DNA from: Sanguinoderma infundibulare
Taxonomy: Eukaryota > Basidiomycota > Agaricomycetes > Polyporales > Polyporaceae
DNA length: 64,000 nt
Assembly: GCA_032821775.1 (NCBI GenBank)
Contig: JAVLRN010000012.1
Span: forward strand, 1,302,001 to 1,366,000
Direction of reading: 5' to 3'
Under the pieces are notes generated by a model. It was not told the DNA's origin. It searched no databases and saw nothing but the letters and a program-made list of their open reading frames with translations. The translations under genes and the position numbers were made by a program. Below, piece by piece: positions 1-11,200 of this stretch (positions are counted from its first letter, which is position 1; every line of letters begins with the position of its first letter).

Positions 1-63
1 CGTACTGAGACATTAGCGATGTAGCGATGTGTATGGAATGATTAGAATGGAGTGTCATACCGT

Positions 64-1112
64 TCACCAGCCGCAGTGTCCGCCGCCCTCTTCTTGCACC
101 TCGACTTTTACCGCGCACTTCATCCCGTTCTTGGAATAGTTGACCTCCACGCGTGTGACCTCCAGGTCGCATTGGCCGAGCTTGTGCGACTTGGCGAAGA
201 AGGGGCCGCCACCGCGACTCCAGCGGAAGCCCTTGAGCGCTTTGAGGTCGTCGCCGAACAGCGCGTTGATCTGGTCGCGAGCGCGCTGACGGACATGGAC
301 GTCGGGTCGTCGGACACGATTGATACGCAGGGCGAGAGGAGACGGAAGACGTACGTATTCGATGATGGTCACGGTGCTCTTCGGCTTGTTGGTCGCCGTG
401 GGCTGGATGAGGACGCCCTTGCCCATGAAGATCGCCTCGAACTCGGAGTACTCCATGATCTCCTCGATCCGGATGCTCTTGGACGTGTCCTGGAACTTGA
501 CCTTCTCGCTCTTGCATTCCTTCTTCAAGCTAGTCGAAGGGGACGCGTCGAAGCGTCGGTTAGCAGCGGAACGCGAAATGAGCGAATGCGGGACAAACGA
601 GAAGAGCGGACGCACCGCTCAAAGATCTTCTTCAGCTGGGCCTTGCGCTTCTTCTCGTCCTGCTTCGTCGGCGCGCTGCTGCTGCTGCTGCCACTACCGC
701 TGGCCTGGAGCGCGGCCTCCGTCGCTGCTGCGGAAGTGCGGGCGCGTTTGGCGGGTGGGGGTTTGGCGGCAAGCTGGTCCTCGAGCTAGTGTTCAGACGC
801 ACACGGCTCAGCATCTGACGCGATGCGCGTGCACGCGGGAAGGAAGACGCGCCTCGATGATCCTCCGCTTCATCGCCTCCACCACCTGAGCCACAGATCT
901 CGCGTCAGTCCTGGTTGTCAAAGCTTCGTTGCGACACGTCTTACCTCCGGCTCCGCGTTCTGCGTGTCCAGGGTCTGCAGGTCGAGCTCCTCTAGGAAGA
1001 AAACGCGTGTCGATGTCAGGAAACGCGACGAGCCACGACGCGTCGACGCGAACTCACGTCCTCCATCGAGAGTCAGCTTGCGCTTGCGGGGGTTCTCAGC
1101 CACGTTCGTCAT
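64..1112 (-). CDS. unrecognised basic nuclear-type protein, 5 exons
   Basis: I do not recognise the family. Five exons join cleanly on the minus strand: 1112-1058, 991-945, from 885, then exons starting near 786 and 530. Phases agree at every junction and all introns are GT-AG. The product is about 270 residues. It starts MTNVAENPRKRKLTLDG, passes through a low-complexity Ser/Ala/Lys stretch (PPPAKRAR, GSGSSSSS, KQDEKKRKAQLKKIFER) and ends in an ordered-looking region with FQDTSKSIRIEEIMEYSEFE and VEVNYSKNGMKCAVKVEVQE. The two basic clusters (PRKRK, PAKRAR) look like nuclear localisation signals. No catalytic motif is visible. The ATG at 1112 was chosen because it gives an open first exon ending at a good donor. 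Gene structure is fairly sure; function is unknown. Confidence 0.6.
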
Positions 1113-1849
1113 GGTCTCGAGAGTTGAGGATGTATGATAGAAGAAGCTTTGTCGGAGAGGCAGGGAGGTGGGCGTTGGGGAAAGAGGCGCAGTTTGATGC
1201 CAGGGCCGCCACTGCGTCGCGTACTGAAACAAAACCAGCCAGATCCGCCACCTGTTTTAGATTTCAGAACGTCACGCACGCTCTGGCCAGACTCTCGAGA
1301 ACATCGGTTGCTATACTTCCGAAATCCAGCTCACATTGAAAGAAAAATGGCAGACATCAGTGCGAAAAAAAGCCGTGCAGCCTCTACCATATGCATCGAA
1401 CTAACTCGTGCAAAGCCAATACCTCCACGGTAAGCACAAAAGCCTGAACTTACTGGGTACGTACGTCGCCTGATATCGCCCAGCAGGCTGGTCAGTCTAT
1501 GTTTGCTGGAGCTTGCTATGACTGCAATCAAGCCACAGCTCTGGGGGACCTTTCTGCTGATATGGGCGCCACAGCATCGACATCCACTCCTCCCACTTTG
1601 GCTCCCATGTCTTCGTCTTCTCAATCAGAGGAATCAATTCACCAAACAGCGGTGATACGCGCAATGCACCAAATGTCGCCCAAGGACCGTTTGCACGAGA
1701 ACACGACATGACGAAATAATTTACATGTGAGCCATGGTAGTATACTGCCCTGCCTTCTAATAACGCATATCCTTCCCCCTTCACACCCAAGGTCAGCGAC
1801 ACGAGTGGTACTCTGTCACCGCCGAAAGTGCCCGCTACGTCGTGGTGAG
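1113..1849. other. convergent/intergenic gap, no gene seen
   Basis: This 737 bp lies between the start of the unknown gene at 1112 and the stop of the HSP20-type gene at 1850. A long minus frame covers part of it (1497-1961), but it runs over the last HSP20 exon in another frame and shows no family resemblance. I see no RNA gene. It probably holds the promoter of the left gene and the 3' untranslated region of the right one. Confidence 0.4.
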
Positions 1850-2914
1850 CTAGGGCTCGAACACCAGCCACAGTGACGAGAAACGTACGTCGATATCTGG
1901 TATCGTCCTCGGGCTCTCCGGCCTTGCCTGTTGGTCCCCATCCCCATCCAAGCGGACGCATTTCCAGTTTGGCAACGTCAACGTCAACCTTTGGCTATCT
2001 CTCGACGCGCGGACCTCCTCGAACTACCCCGGAGTCTGGTTAGCATGCTGCCCCGCAAGAGCGTAACGTGCCTGCTCGCTCACCTTTGTCGCATCGGGAA
2101 GCGGTATCGTATGGCTATACTTCCTGATCTCCCTCTCCCGCACGACGACATCCCCCTCCTGCTTCTCCACCATGCGCTCCACCTTCCAGCTCACGATCAG
2201 GCGGTTCGTCCGGTAGCTGACGTGCATGTCCTGCTTCTTCACCCCCGTCATATCGAACGTCACCATCATCTGCAGCGTGCGCCCGCGCACGAAGGTCACA
2301 CATCATTCAGCTGTGCGCTCTCTACCCGCGACGGACGACAAGAAGGAAAGGGATCGTGCCCTGGGCTCACGTTTCTCCCGTCGTCGGTCTCCCGGAAGTT
2401 CACGCTGCGCGCCCCGGCCAACACACCAACGAACGCAAGGGGGCAAAATGGCCGTTCCAGCCTCCGACGGACGTGCGACAGAGCGAAAGCGCGAGGCCTA
2501 CCTCGACCGTCTCTTCGTCACCCGCTTCCTGCCCGGCGAATGCGGCTGCCCCTGCCCCTGCCCCTGCCCTGATCCCTGCCCTGGCCCGGTCAATGCGGAC
2601 CAGGACGAGCCCGACATGGCGCCCTCGAGCGACTTGACCTTGGACGGCGACGACGCCAGCTCGACCTCCTTCGCCTGCCGCACTTCGTCCCATATCGACT
2701 CCAGCGAGTCCTCGTGCGAGTCGATCTGGAACTCGGTCTCCACCGGAGAGTAGAACTGCGTCTTCGGCGACGGCGGCGTCGGCCTCCCGAAGTCGTCCGT
2801 GAGCGAGAGCGGGGTCAAGTTGGCGGGCGTCTCTCGCGGCGCGAACGCGCGCTCGAACAGCCTGTCGAACGCCTCGAGCGAATGGCGGGGTTTCCTCAAC
2901 GGTGTCGGCGGCAT
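1850..2914 (-). CDS. HSP20/alpha-crystallin-domain small heat shock protein
   Basis: A small heat shock-type chaperone, expected to hold unfolding proteins in soluble oligomers. Four exons join in phase: 2914-2502, 2404-2371 (34 bp), 2269-2084 and 2023-1850, giving 268 residues. Residues 1-145 are a long, probably disordered N-terminal arm with a QGSGQGQGQGQ run. Residues 150-235 hold the alpha-crystallin domain: MMVTFDMTGVKKQDMHVSY, NRLIVSWKVER, the RKYSHTIPLPDATK strand pair, and SRDSQRLTLTLPN. The typical I-x-I/V C-terminal motif is not obvious. The protein is longer than the usual 150-200 residues because of the N-terminal arm. The ATG at 2914 opens the only frame that splices into the domain. 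The family is well supported; cellular location is unknown. Confidence 0.8.
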
Positions 2915-3781
2915 GTCCTCCTTTCGGGAAATGGGCGCTTGCGAGAAACGACGAGGGGGAATGCGAGGTGCGGGTGCAGATACAGATCACGGAGGGGAGA
3001 TCAGTGAGTGGAGGGGGGAGGAAGCTATCCAGCAGGACTCGGGGGATGCGTGAAGGGGGCAGGCAATAAGTAAGTATGCAAGAGTAGGCATTCTGACGTG
3101 ATTGGGGCGTGTTGTACCTCGCCTACCGGCCAACGCCTGCGAGTTACTCGAGTCTCGAGCGAGCAGAAACGATCAGCCGTGCGTGTGCGTGCATCCTGTC
3201 AGTGCGCGGACGCGGCGCGTAGCTTATGATAGCTCATATGTCCGTGCGCAGATATCGAGAGCTGAAAAGAAGTGTTCCCGCATCCATTTCGAGCAGGTTC
3301 AAACGAGGCCTTCGACCGCGAGGATTGGCTGCGTGCCCTGGTGAAACAATTAGCACGGGTTCTTCTGCTCAAGATTGGGGCCCTGAAGGGATGCAGATAA
3401 TCATCGGAGACTTGTCAGCCGCTGACCACCAGCATGCAGTCGTCCCTCGCATCATGGCCGACCTGCCTCGCCGAAACCATGAGGTGGACTGACCGTGCGA
3501 GGAGCCATGGTCACGCTCACGCGTGCAGGCCTGCCGTTTTCCGGGAGTTGTTGGTCCATGGACAACACGTGTATCGCGTGCAAACAACGTCGAGGGCGAT
3601 AGCACATGTACAGTCTATCTATGTACGTACACGATGATCCGAGAACTCATTCGTCGTTACATCTATACGGAGACAGCGAAAACATACGAAAGCGGAGGAT
3701 GCGGGTCCAGTTTGAATACGAGTCCGAGTGCCGGACGAGCTGAGAGACATGCGTTTGCGCCGAGTCGTCATCATGGTCCGT
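2915..3781. other. intergenic, no gene seen
   Basis: About 870 bp between the start of the HSP20-type gene and the stop of the helicase gene. Only short overlapping frames without family resemblance are present. I see no tRNA or repeat. It should contain the HSP20 gene promoter and the helicase 3' untranslated region. Confidence 0.4.
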
Positions 3782-6700
3782 TCAGTTAGGCATGAGTGGC
3801 TTGAACTTCTTGTTCGCGTATCCTCCCGCCGCGCGTCCCATCCCCAGTCGCCGCTTTACCGTCACCGGCTTGGCGGGAGGGTCATCGTCGTCGAGAGCAT
3901 CTACGTCAATAATCTCTGGTCGTCCGGCGGGCGGCGAGGCGCTGCTCGACGCAGAGCTCGACGGGACCAGATCTGAGCGGCCAGACAAGAACGGCGATGA
4001 GGTGGGCGGCGGAGGTTTGACGGAGATTGTCTGCTCCCGACCCGTGCTCGGTCTAGGACGCGTGGCGGAGCCTGGGGGGCGTGCTCGGAGAGCACCTGGC
4101 GCCGCCTTCGCGGGAAGGGAGGGTCGCCTTGCGTGCAACAGTGGGTCTTCTGTTCGCTCGGACTTGATGAGCACGGGCTCTACTCTCTCTGCCTTCACCC
4201 GCGCCGGCGGTACTCGCTGTGTTACACCCACAGGTGGCTCTTCCAGAGAGGGATTCCGCTGCGGTCGACCAAGAGTGGGTTCAGCACGTTCCGTCTTGAC
4301 CAACGGAGGTTCAATCCATTCCATCTTCACGCGCGCCGCACCCGAAGTCAAGCCTAGAGGACGCGCGGGAGCATTTGCGGCAGGCTTTCCTGGCACCAGT
4401 GCAGCCTTGGCAAGTTTCACCGTTGGATACGGCCCAGTGGCTCTCGCCTTGCCCTTTGCCTTGGAGGAAACGTCCGAGGCCGAGGTCGGGGATGCCGCGC
4501 CCTCCCGCTGCCCGAACCAGTTGCGAATGTCGCCTCCTGATGATGGCCCAGCCGTTGCAGAACTCGTGGTATTGACGGTCCGGCCGCTCGAAGAAGCCAG
4601 CGGTGCCGGGGAGTTTGCTCTAGCGTTCAAGTTACGAGCACTGGGGGATGCCCTGGAAGGGGGCTTCGCTTGAGCACGAGCAGCTTTCTTGCTAGGTGAT
4701 GCTGACCCTCGGTTCTGAGTGGCCCTTGCACGATGCGCGTTGTTGAAGTGGAGGAGACTGCTCGAGACGAACGTCGGAGGTTCTGCGTATATAAGTACAT
4801 GTGGGGTATGCGGCTCAAGAAGTGCAGAGTCGCTCACCTCGCAATTCATCCGGGTCTGGTTTGACGACGAACCCTGGGACCCCGTCAGGCTCAGGCTTGA
4901 CAACCGACCCCGGAACGCCTCCCAATCCCTGGCCACCACCGCCTCCCCAAGGCTGCCTGGCTTGAGCATGTGATTGTGCTTGCTGACCAGGATACCGCAC
5001 CGGCATCGCGTACCCATTATGCGCCACGCCAGGCACGTCCCGGAAAGGCGCATTGATGCCCCATACAGGATGGCGACCCGTTTGCTCACTGGAGCGACTT
5101 CGTGCTCAGTATATGCGCTCTCCTTTAACGAACAGAGTGTGAACGTACAACTCAGCGACCCGCCGCTTGACTTCGTTCTCATCCGGCGCCGGACGGTTCA
5201 GGACCTTGCAGATCGTCGCCCGGTCTTGAGTTGTCAGAGCAGGGAGCTCCTCCGAGAACACGCCCCTCGTCTACGAATGCGGACGAAAATCGTTGTCCAT
5301 TGAGCTAACGCAGATAAGCATAGCCAGAGACACAGACCTTGGCGTCGCTGCGCACGGCAGCGACGAACGGCGACAGCTCCGCAGGCTTCTGCTCTCCAGC
5401 GACCATACGCGACGTCGTGTGCGAGAGGTACAACAGGCCCTGCGCACGGGTGCACGCGACATACAGCAGCCGTCTGCAGGAACGAGGAACAACAACGGAT
5501 CAGTTGGGGCGGACTGCACGGATAGTGAGCACGAGACGCCCTGACCGTTCTTCTTCGGTATCCTCTGAGCGTGCGGAAGGGAATACCCCAAACTCGACTG
5601 TACCCGCGCGAAACACGAGGTGAGCTATCCAAACCGCAAGCCCGAATCCACTTTGAACGCACCGGCAGGGATCATCACGACAGCCCACTCGAGGCCCTTC
5701 GCCGCATGGCAAGTAGATATAGTCACTTTCTACTCCAGTCGTCGTCAGCGCCATGATCGGGGTTCATCCAGCCGGCGTGACTTACATCCTTGCTCTTCTC
5801 GTCCTCCGGCGTCTCGGTGTCCGTCGACAGCATCGACGCCTGCAAGAAATACCGCAGCGGCGTGTCCCTATCCATCATCATTAGCCCCAGGGCAACCCGC
5901 GCAACGATGGCAACGCACCCATCCCCGTCCCCTTCCTCGACCTGGTCCGCGTCCCACTCGCGCAGCCCGTCGCCCCACAGCTCCTCATGCGCGCGCTCCT
6001 CCGCCTCGGCCATCCTCTCCCCCACCTTCGCCGGCATCCCGTTCTCGACCTCGCTCGCAAAGTTCATGAGCTCCTGCACGTTCTCCCATCTGCTCTCATA
6101 GTCCGGCTGCGTCTTGCGGAGGTGCTCGCCGTAGCCGACGAGGTCGACGAGGGCGGTGATGAGCTTCGTGGGCGACATGCCCTCGCGCGCGAAGCGGCGC
6201 AGGTCGCGGAGCGCGTCCGCGAACGGCGCGAGCTTCCTCTTCACGGGCGGCTTGATGTCTGGTATCTTGCCGTCTACGATGCGCTCGACGACGGTCAGCG
6301 GCGGCACTTTGAGCTGCTCGGCGCGGTGGAGGAGCTCGGTGACCGTCTGTTCGTTGCACGTGCGCGTGCGCGGTCAGCGGTTTGACTCTCAGATGTGCGA
6401 ATCAAACGTGAGGAAGGAGCTTGCCTTCTCGCCGACCGTCCTGGACGGAACGTTCACTACTCTCGTGAAGGCGGGCACGAACGCCGGATTGTCGATGAGC
6501 TGGAGGTACGCGAGGATGTCTTTGACCTGAGACGGTGCCAATCCCGACTGATCAGAATACCCACCACGATGTAGCGATAGAGAACAGACCGACTTCCATA
6601 CGTTCGAAGAACTTATGTCCCGCCAGGACCCGGTTCGGTATGCCCTCCCTCTGGAGGGCGGCCTCGATGACTCGCGAATGGGCGTTGTACCGGAGCAAGA

Positions 6701-8185
6701 CGACGAAGTCGCTCCAGGTGAGCATGCCTCCGGTGAAGGCGATGAGCCTCTTGATCTCTGCAGCGATGAAGCCAGCCTCGACCTGTTCCATAGGAAACGC
6801 GCGCAGGACGGGGAGCGGGCCCTTGGGATGCGAGGTGTTAAGGGTCTTCTGTATTCGCGTCGGGTCTGCCAAACAGTGGTGAGTATGTACCATGCAACCG
6901 TCTCGGGGGCTGTTGACGGATTACCTTGAGAGATAATGGCCATGCTGAGAGCAAGGATCGCAGCAGTAGAGCGGTAGTTTGTCTCCAGATAGATTTGCTG
7001 CGTGGTAGGAAAATCTGCGAAGAGAGATGAGGATTAATCGCACACATAGACGCATGCGTCGACGGACCTCGCTGCATGTTGGCTAGGTTGGTGATTTCCG
7101 CGGACCGCCATCCGTAGACTGTAAACCACGTCAGATCATGATCAATGGATTGTGAAGAAATTGCTGACTAGATTGGTCAGGGTCTCCAACTATAGTCACG
7201 CATCTACACGATTGAGCAATGTATCGCATGAGTTCATACTGCGTCGTGTTGGTATCCTGGCTGTCGAACGTGGTTGGAACATATGTGGCACCGAATGATA
7301 TGCACTCACTATTCGTCCACCAACACATGCCGACACCACGCTGATGCCTTCTTGTGCCCGGAAAACATCCTAACTCCAAACAGCAGCAGGTCGTCGAAGT
7401 CCAGACTGTTCGACTCTCGAAGGGTCTTCTCGTATTCTTTGTACACAGTCGCGATGATTTGGCCAAGATCGCCCTCCAGGAGATCGCCTTTCCCTCCCTT
7501 GTCGAGGATTCTTCTGACGCGCTCTTCCCTAGAGAGTGAATTCGTCTCCGCGACTTGCTTCAAGGCATCGTCGGCGGAGAGACCCTTGGCCTTGAGCTTG
7601 GAGATGATCGAAAGGACGGTTCCCTCCTTCAAGGTGAGATTTTTGTTCTTCACCCACTCTTGATAGGGCTTAAGGAGCTTCGCAATGATTTTCTTGCTGG
7701 GAACCCGCGCATACATCCAGTCGGAAACGAGCATTCGCCGCATAACCCAAGCAGTAGCCACACACCTCTCGTCCGCGTCGCACACGGTGAAGTTCCCCTC
7801 GATGCCCACATACTTGGCATATCTCCTCAAGAAATTGCAACAGAGCGCGTGGAAGGTGCCCATCTTGATCTGGGCGGTGTTGTCCTTGCCAATGAGCTTG
7901 ACTAGCCGTTCGCGCATCTCGTTCGCGGCCTTGTTTGTGAAGGTTACGGCACAGATGGACCATGGGGGTAGGTAGCAGTTTGTGATTAGGTGCGCGATGC
8001 GCATAGTGAGCACCTTGGTTTTGCCGCTCCCCGGACCCGCGAGGATTTGGAGGGGCACTTGAGCTGGATGCCGGACAGCTGGTCGCGCTTTCAGTGGACG
8101 GACATGGACGTTGAACGTGGAAGAGGAACTCGCCCTGGAGCTGAGCTGGATTGAGCTCCTTGAGAAGCTCGTCGATGTTCGCCAT
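3782..8185 (-). CDS. srs2: Srs2-type UvrD/Rep-family ATP-dependent DNA helicase
   Basis: A 3'-5' superfamily 1 helicase. Known Srs2 proteins remove Rad51 from single-stranded DNA and limit recombination at forks. Exon 1 (8185-8134) encodes MANIDELLKELNPAQLQ. Exon 2 starts at 8078 with AVRHPAQVPLQILAGPGSGKTKVLT (Walker A GPGSGKT). Later motifs are TFTNKAANEMRERL (Ia), LVDEYQDTNTTQYELM (II, spliced near 7310), VGDPDQS (III), NYRSTAAIL (IV), STCHAAKGLEWAVV (V) and LLYVACTRAQ (VI). The tail below about 5100 is Pro/Ser-rich and disordered, with repeated V-K-x-E sites, DIRNWFG, an IIDVDALDDDD stretch and the end MGRAAGGYANKKFKPLMPN. About 12 introns and 1,200 residues are estimated. The first intron appears to use a GC donor. 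PcrA-like helicases are the alternative, but the tail fits fungal Srs2. Confidence 0.85.
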
Positions 8186-8712
8186 GGTCGGATTCGATCC
8201 CGGGATGCTGTCTCTGTCCGAGCTCGTCGTCGCCCTCGTCAGCTCTCAGCCACTCGCCGTTCCCGCGCTGCGCGTCGACGCGTCCTGGCACGATCACGTG
8301 ATAGTTGTCCCCGCTGTCCAACGTAGGCGCCAGCCTTCGTCCGAGTCACTGGCACGCTTTGGCACGGTGTAATCTCTCACTGCACTGGGCGCGCGAAGCA
8401 CCCTGTCCAACCATTCAAAATTCAGGAGGCTGACGAGAATCGCCGACGTCAAAACGCATGCAGTATAGAAGAGAAACAGAGAAAACCGCTATGGATACAA
8501 GTACAACCGACAATGCACCACTACAGCAAAAGACTACACCTCGGGGCACGGATGGCGCACAGCCCGCGACGTATTAAGTAAACGAAACGCATCACAGTCT
8601 CCCATAACGCAAGCACATGCAACGAAATCCCCATATCCCATCGAGGCTGATCCGCAGGAGGAGGGGGTTGGGGGGATTGAGAAAGACAGACGTTTCCCGG
8701 CGGAGTCGGCGC
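8186..8712. other. intergenic, no gene seen
   Basis: About 530 bp between the start of the helicase gene and the stop of the sugar porter gene. Only short shadow frames are present. It should contain the helicase promoter and the porter 3' untranslated region. Confidence 0.4.
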
Positions 8713-11200
8713 TCACGCCTTCTCGATGAGGTCCGAGTCCCTCTTCTCCGACGGCGCGCGGTTCGTGTCCGGGTCGTTGTACGCGTTGAGCCCGATCCGC
8801 CGCTCGATCTCCTCCAGGCGCTGCTGCTCGCCCGCCGCGAGGCCTGCGGAGCCGAAGATCTCGTCCATCTCCTCCAGCGTCAGGCCCTTTGTCTCGGGCA
8901 CGAAGAACAAGACGAATAGGCCGCCCAGAAACGAGAAAGCCTGTGTGTGCGTGCCGTCACAATCAGCATCGAGTGTTCCGCAAGTGGGGCGGGGAAAGCA
9001 CTCACTCCGAAGAAGACGAACGTCCCGAAGCCGATGTTGGTGATCATGGTCGGCGTTACCTGACCAACTGTACGCGATCACGACGAATCAGTCGTCTTTC
9101 CTCCGAGTGCGTTACACAACAACAAGTTTAGGAGGCGGAGCTCACCGATGAAGTTGTTCATCCAGTTAGATGACGCGGCGATCGACACGCCCTTACCGCG
9201 GACGGACAACGGCCAGATCTCAGCGGCCAGGATCCACGCACATGGGCCCCACGAGTAGCCGAACCCCATCGCGAAGACCCACACAAGCGCGCACGCGGCC
9301 CAACCGGCAGCACGGTGGGTGTCCCAGGAGTCGTGGAACAAGCCAGTCAAGACGGCGACGATGAGGTGACACGCCGCCATGAGGAACGCGCCAGATATGA
9401 GGACGGGCCTCCGCCCAGCTTGGTCGACCCAGATTACGGCAGGGATGGTGGCCAAGAACATCCTGTGGACGCAGCTTTAGTATGAGATGTGCGTCAATGG
9501 GTCAGAGTACGTACGCAATACCGACGACGCCAGTAGCAAGAAGCGAGTTGGTGCTGCCTGTGAGACCGAGCTCCTGGAAGATTGTGGGTGCGTAGTACAA
9601 AATCGCGTTCACGCCTGTCCACTGCTGGAAGAACATCGTCAACGTTCCGACAGCTACCCGGTAGAGGAGCGCTGCATTGTAAAATAGAAGCAGTGAGTGT
9701 TTCCCGCTCCACAAAAGCTGTGCAACGTGTACGTACGCTTGTAGCGGATGAGACTGAGGTAGTCGTACAGACCGAGCTTGAAACCGGACAACCACGAGTC
9801 GTCCTGGAGATCGGGGTACTTGAGCGCAGACGTCTCCTTCTCAAACAGGTATTGCGCCTTGATCTCCAAGAACTCGATCTGGACGAGATCCGAGTCGGCA
9901 GGCTGGCGACGCGCACGGCTGAGCACTTGCAGCGCCTCGTCATCGCGGCCGTTGTTGACAAGCCACCTACAAGGCGGCGGTCAGTAGCGGTTCATTCGAA
10001 TCGCTTTAAGGATATGCGCACCTGGGTGAGAATGGCATGAACAAAATGCCGGAACCGAGGATAACAGCGGGGACAAGCTGAAGCGCAAGGGCAACCCGCC
10101 ACGCCGCCTCCTTCTGGGTCGCACCAGTGCCGCCGATATAGTTCGTACCGAAGTCGATCCAGAACGAGACCATGATACCGAACGTGATGGCGAGTTGCTG
10201 GAGTGCGACCAGGCTGCCACGCACCTCCGGAGGAGCGAGCTCCGCGCTGACCGATTCCCGTCAGCTTTCGAGTGCCTGACGGCTTGAGCTCGAGGAGATG
10301 AACGCACTTGTATAGAGGGACCGCCATACTTAGCGCGCCGACGCCCAAACCGGTCACAAAACGGCCTGCAGGGTGTCCGAGTGTTCAGGCACAATCCGGC
10401 ACACGGAACCCAGCAAGCGTCGGCGCTCACCTGCAAAAATGGAATCCGGATGGAACGCCGCCGTCTGGACGATGACGCCAATGCAGAAGACAAATACGGC
10501 TGCACGGTCAACCCCAAAATCAAGCCAAGGTCAGCTGTCCGATCGTCACAGAGCTCCCCAGCACGGCGGGAACAAGACAGACAAAACGAGACGCACCCAG
10601 GACGATCGTGTACTTGCGCGAGAACCTGTCGGCGAGGTACCCGGTGCAGAGCACACCGAACCACGCGCCGAGCTCGAGGATCGCGACGAACCAGCCCTTC
10701 TTGCCCGGGTCGTCCACGACGGACGCCATCCGCTGGTCGAACGAGTACATGCCGAGCACCCCGGAGAACACGCCCTGCACGGTGAGATCATGCCGAGGCA
10801 CACATCAGCCAAGTGCGCTCCGGCCGTGGGACCGCCATCGCACGCACCTGGTTGTATCCTGTGAGCGATAGCACCCGCCAGACGCTCGGTCAGCAAACCT
10901 AAAGGGACACGATGTCGTAAGACACCTCTGACTTACCATACAGTCTGGGGTAGGCGGTCAGCACGCAAGGTCATCGTGATAGCAAAGGTGAATAGCACGC
11001 ACAGGCCACCTAATGATGCAAAGACAGCGATGGCAAAGATCCTAGCGTTCGCAACAAGCCCGGCCTACGATGCGGGGTGGAGTTAGACCCGGGACCGGGA
11101 GAAAGGGAGCGAGGAAATACAGACGACATACCCAACCAGACGGGCCCGCTAGATTCTTGCGACGATTCGACGCCGCAGCAACAGGAGCACCACCAGCCAT
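8713..11200 (-). CDS. MFS sugar transporter (sugar porter family)
   Basis: A 12-helix proton-coupled hexose/disaccharide-type transporter of the plasma membrane. The likely start is [20 protein letters not shown] at 11200. Successive exons give [11 protein letters not shown] (helix 1), [30 protein letters not shown] (loop 2-3 signature), [36 protein letters not shown] (helix 5), [35 protein letters not shown] (helix 7), [13 protein letters not shown] (loop 8-9), [20 protein letters not shown] and the terminal [17 protein letters not shown]. It ends SDLIEKA at 8713. About ten introns interrupt it. The junction joining helix 1 to the GYNQ segment (about 10860-11060) is not resolved: no simple GT-AG pair keeps the frame. 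Substrate cannot be read from sequence. Family certain, N-terminal exon structure uncertain. Confidence 0.85.

Noticed and set aside
1497..1961. 154-codon minus-strand frame
   Set aside because: It overlaps the last HSP20 exon in a different frame and has no recognisable motif; the spliced HSP20 frame explains the region better.
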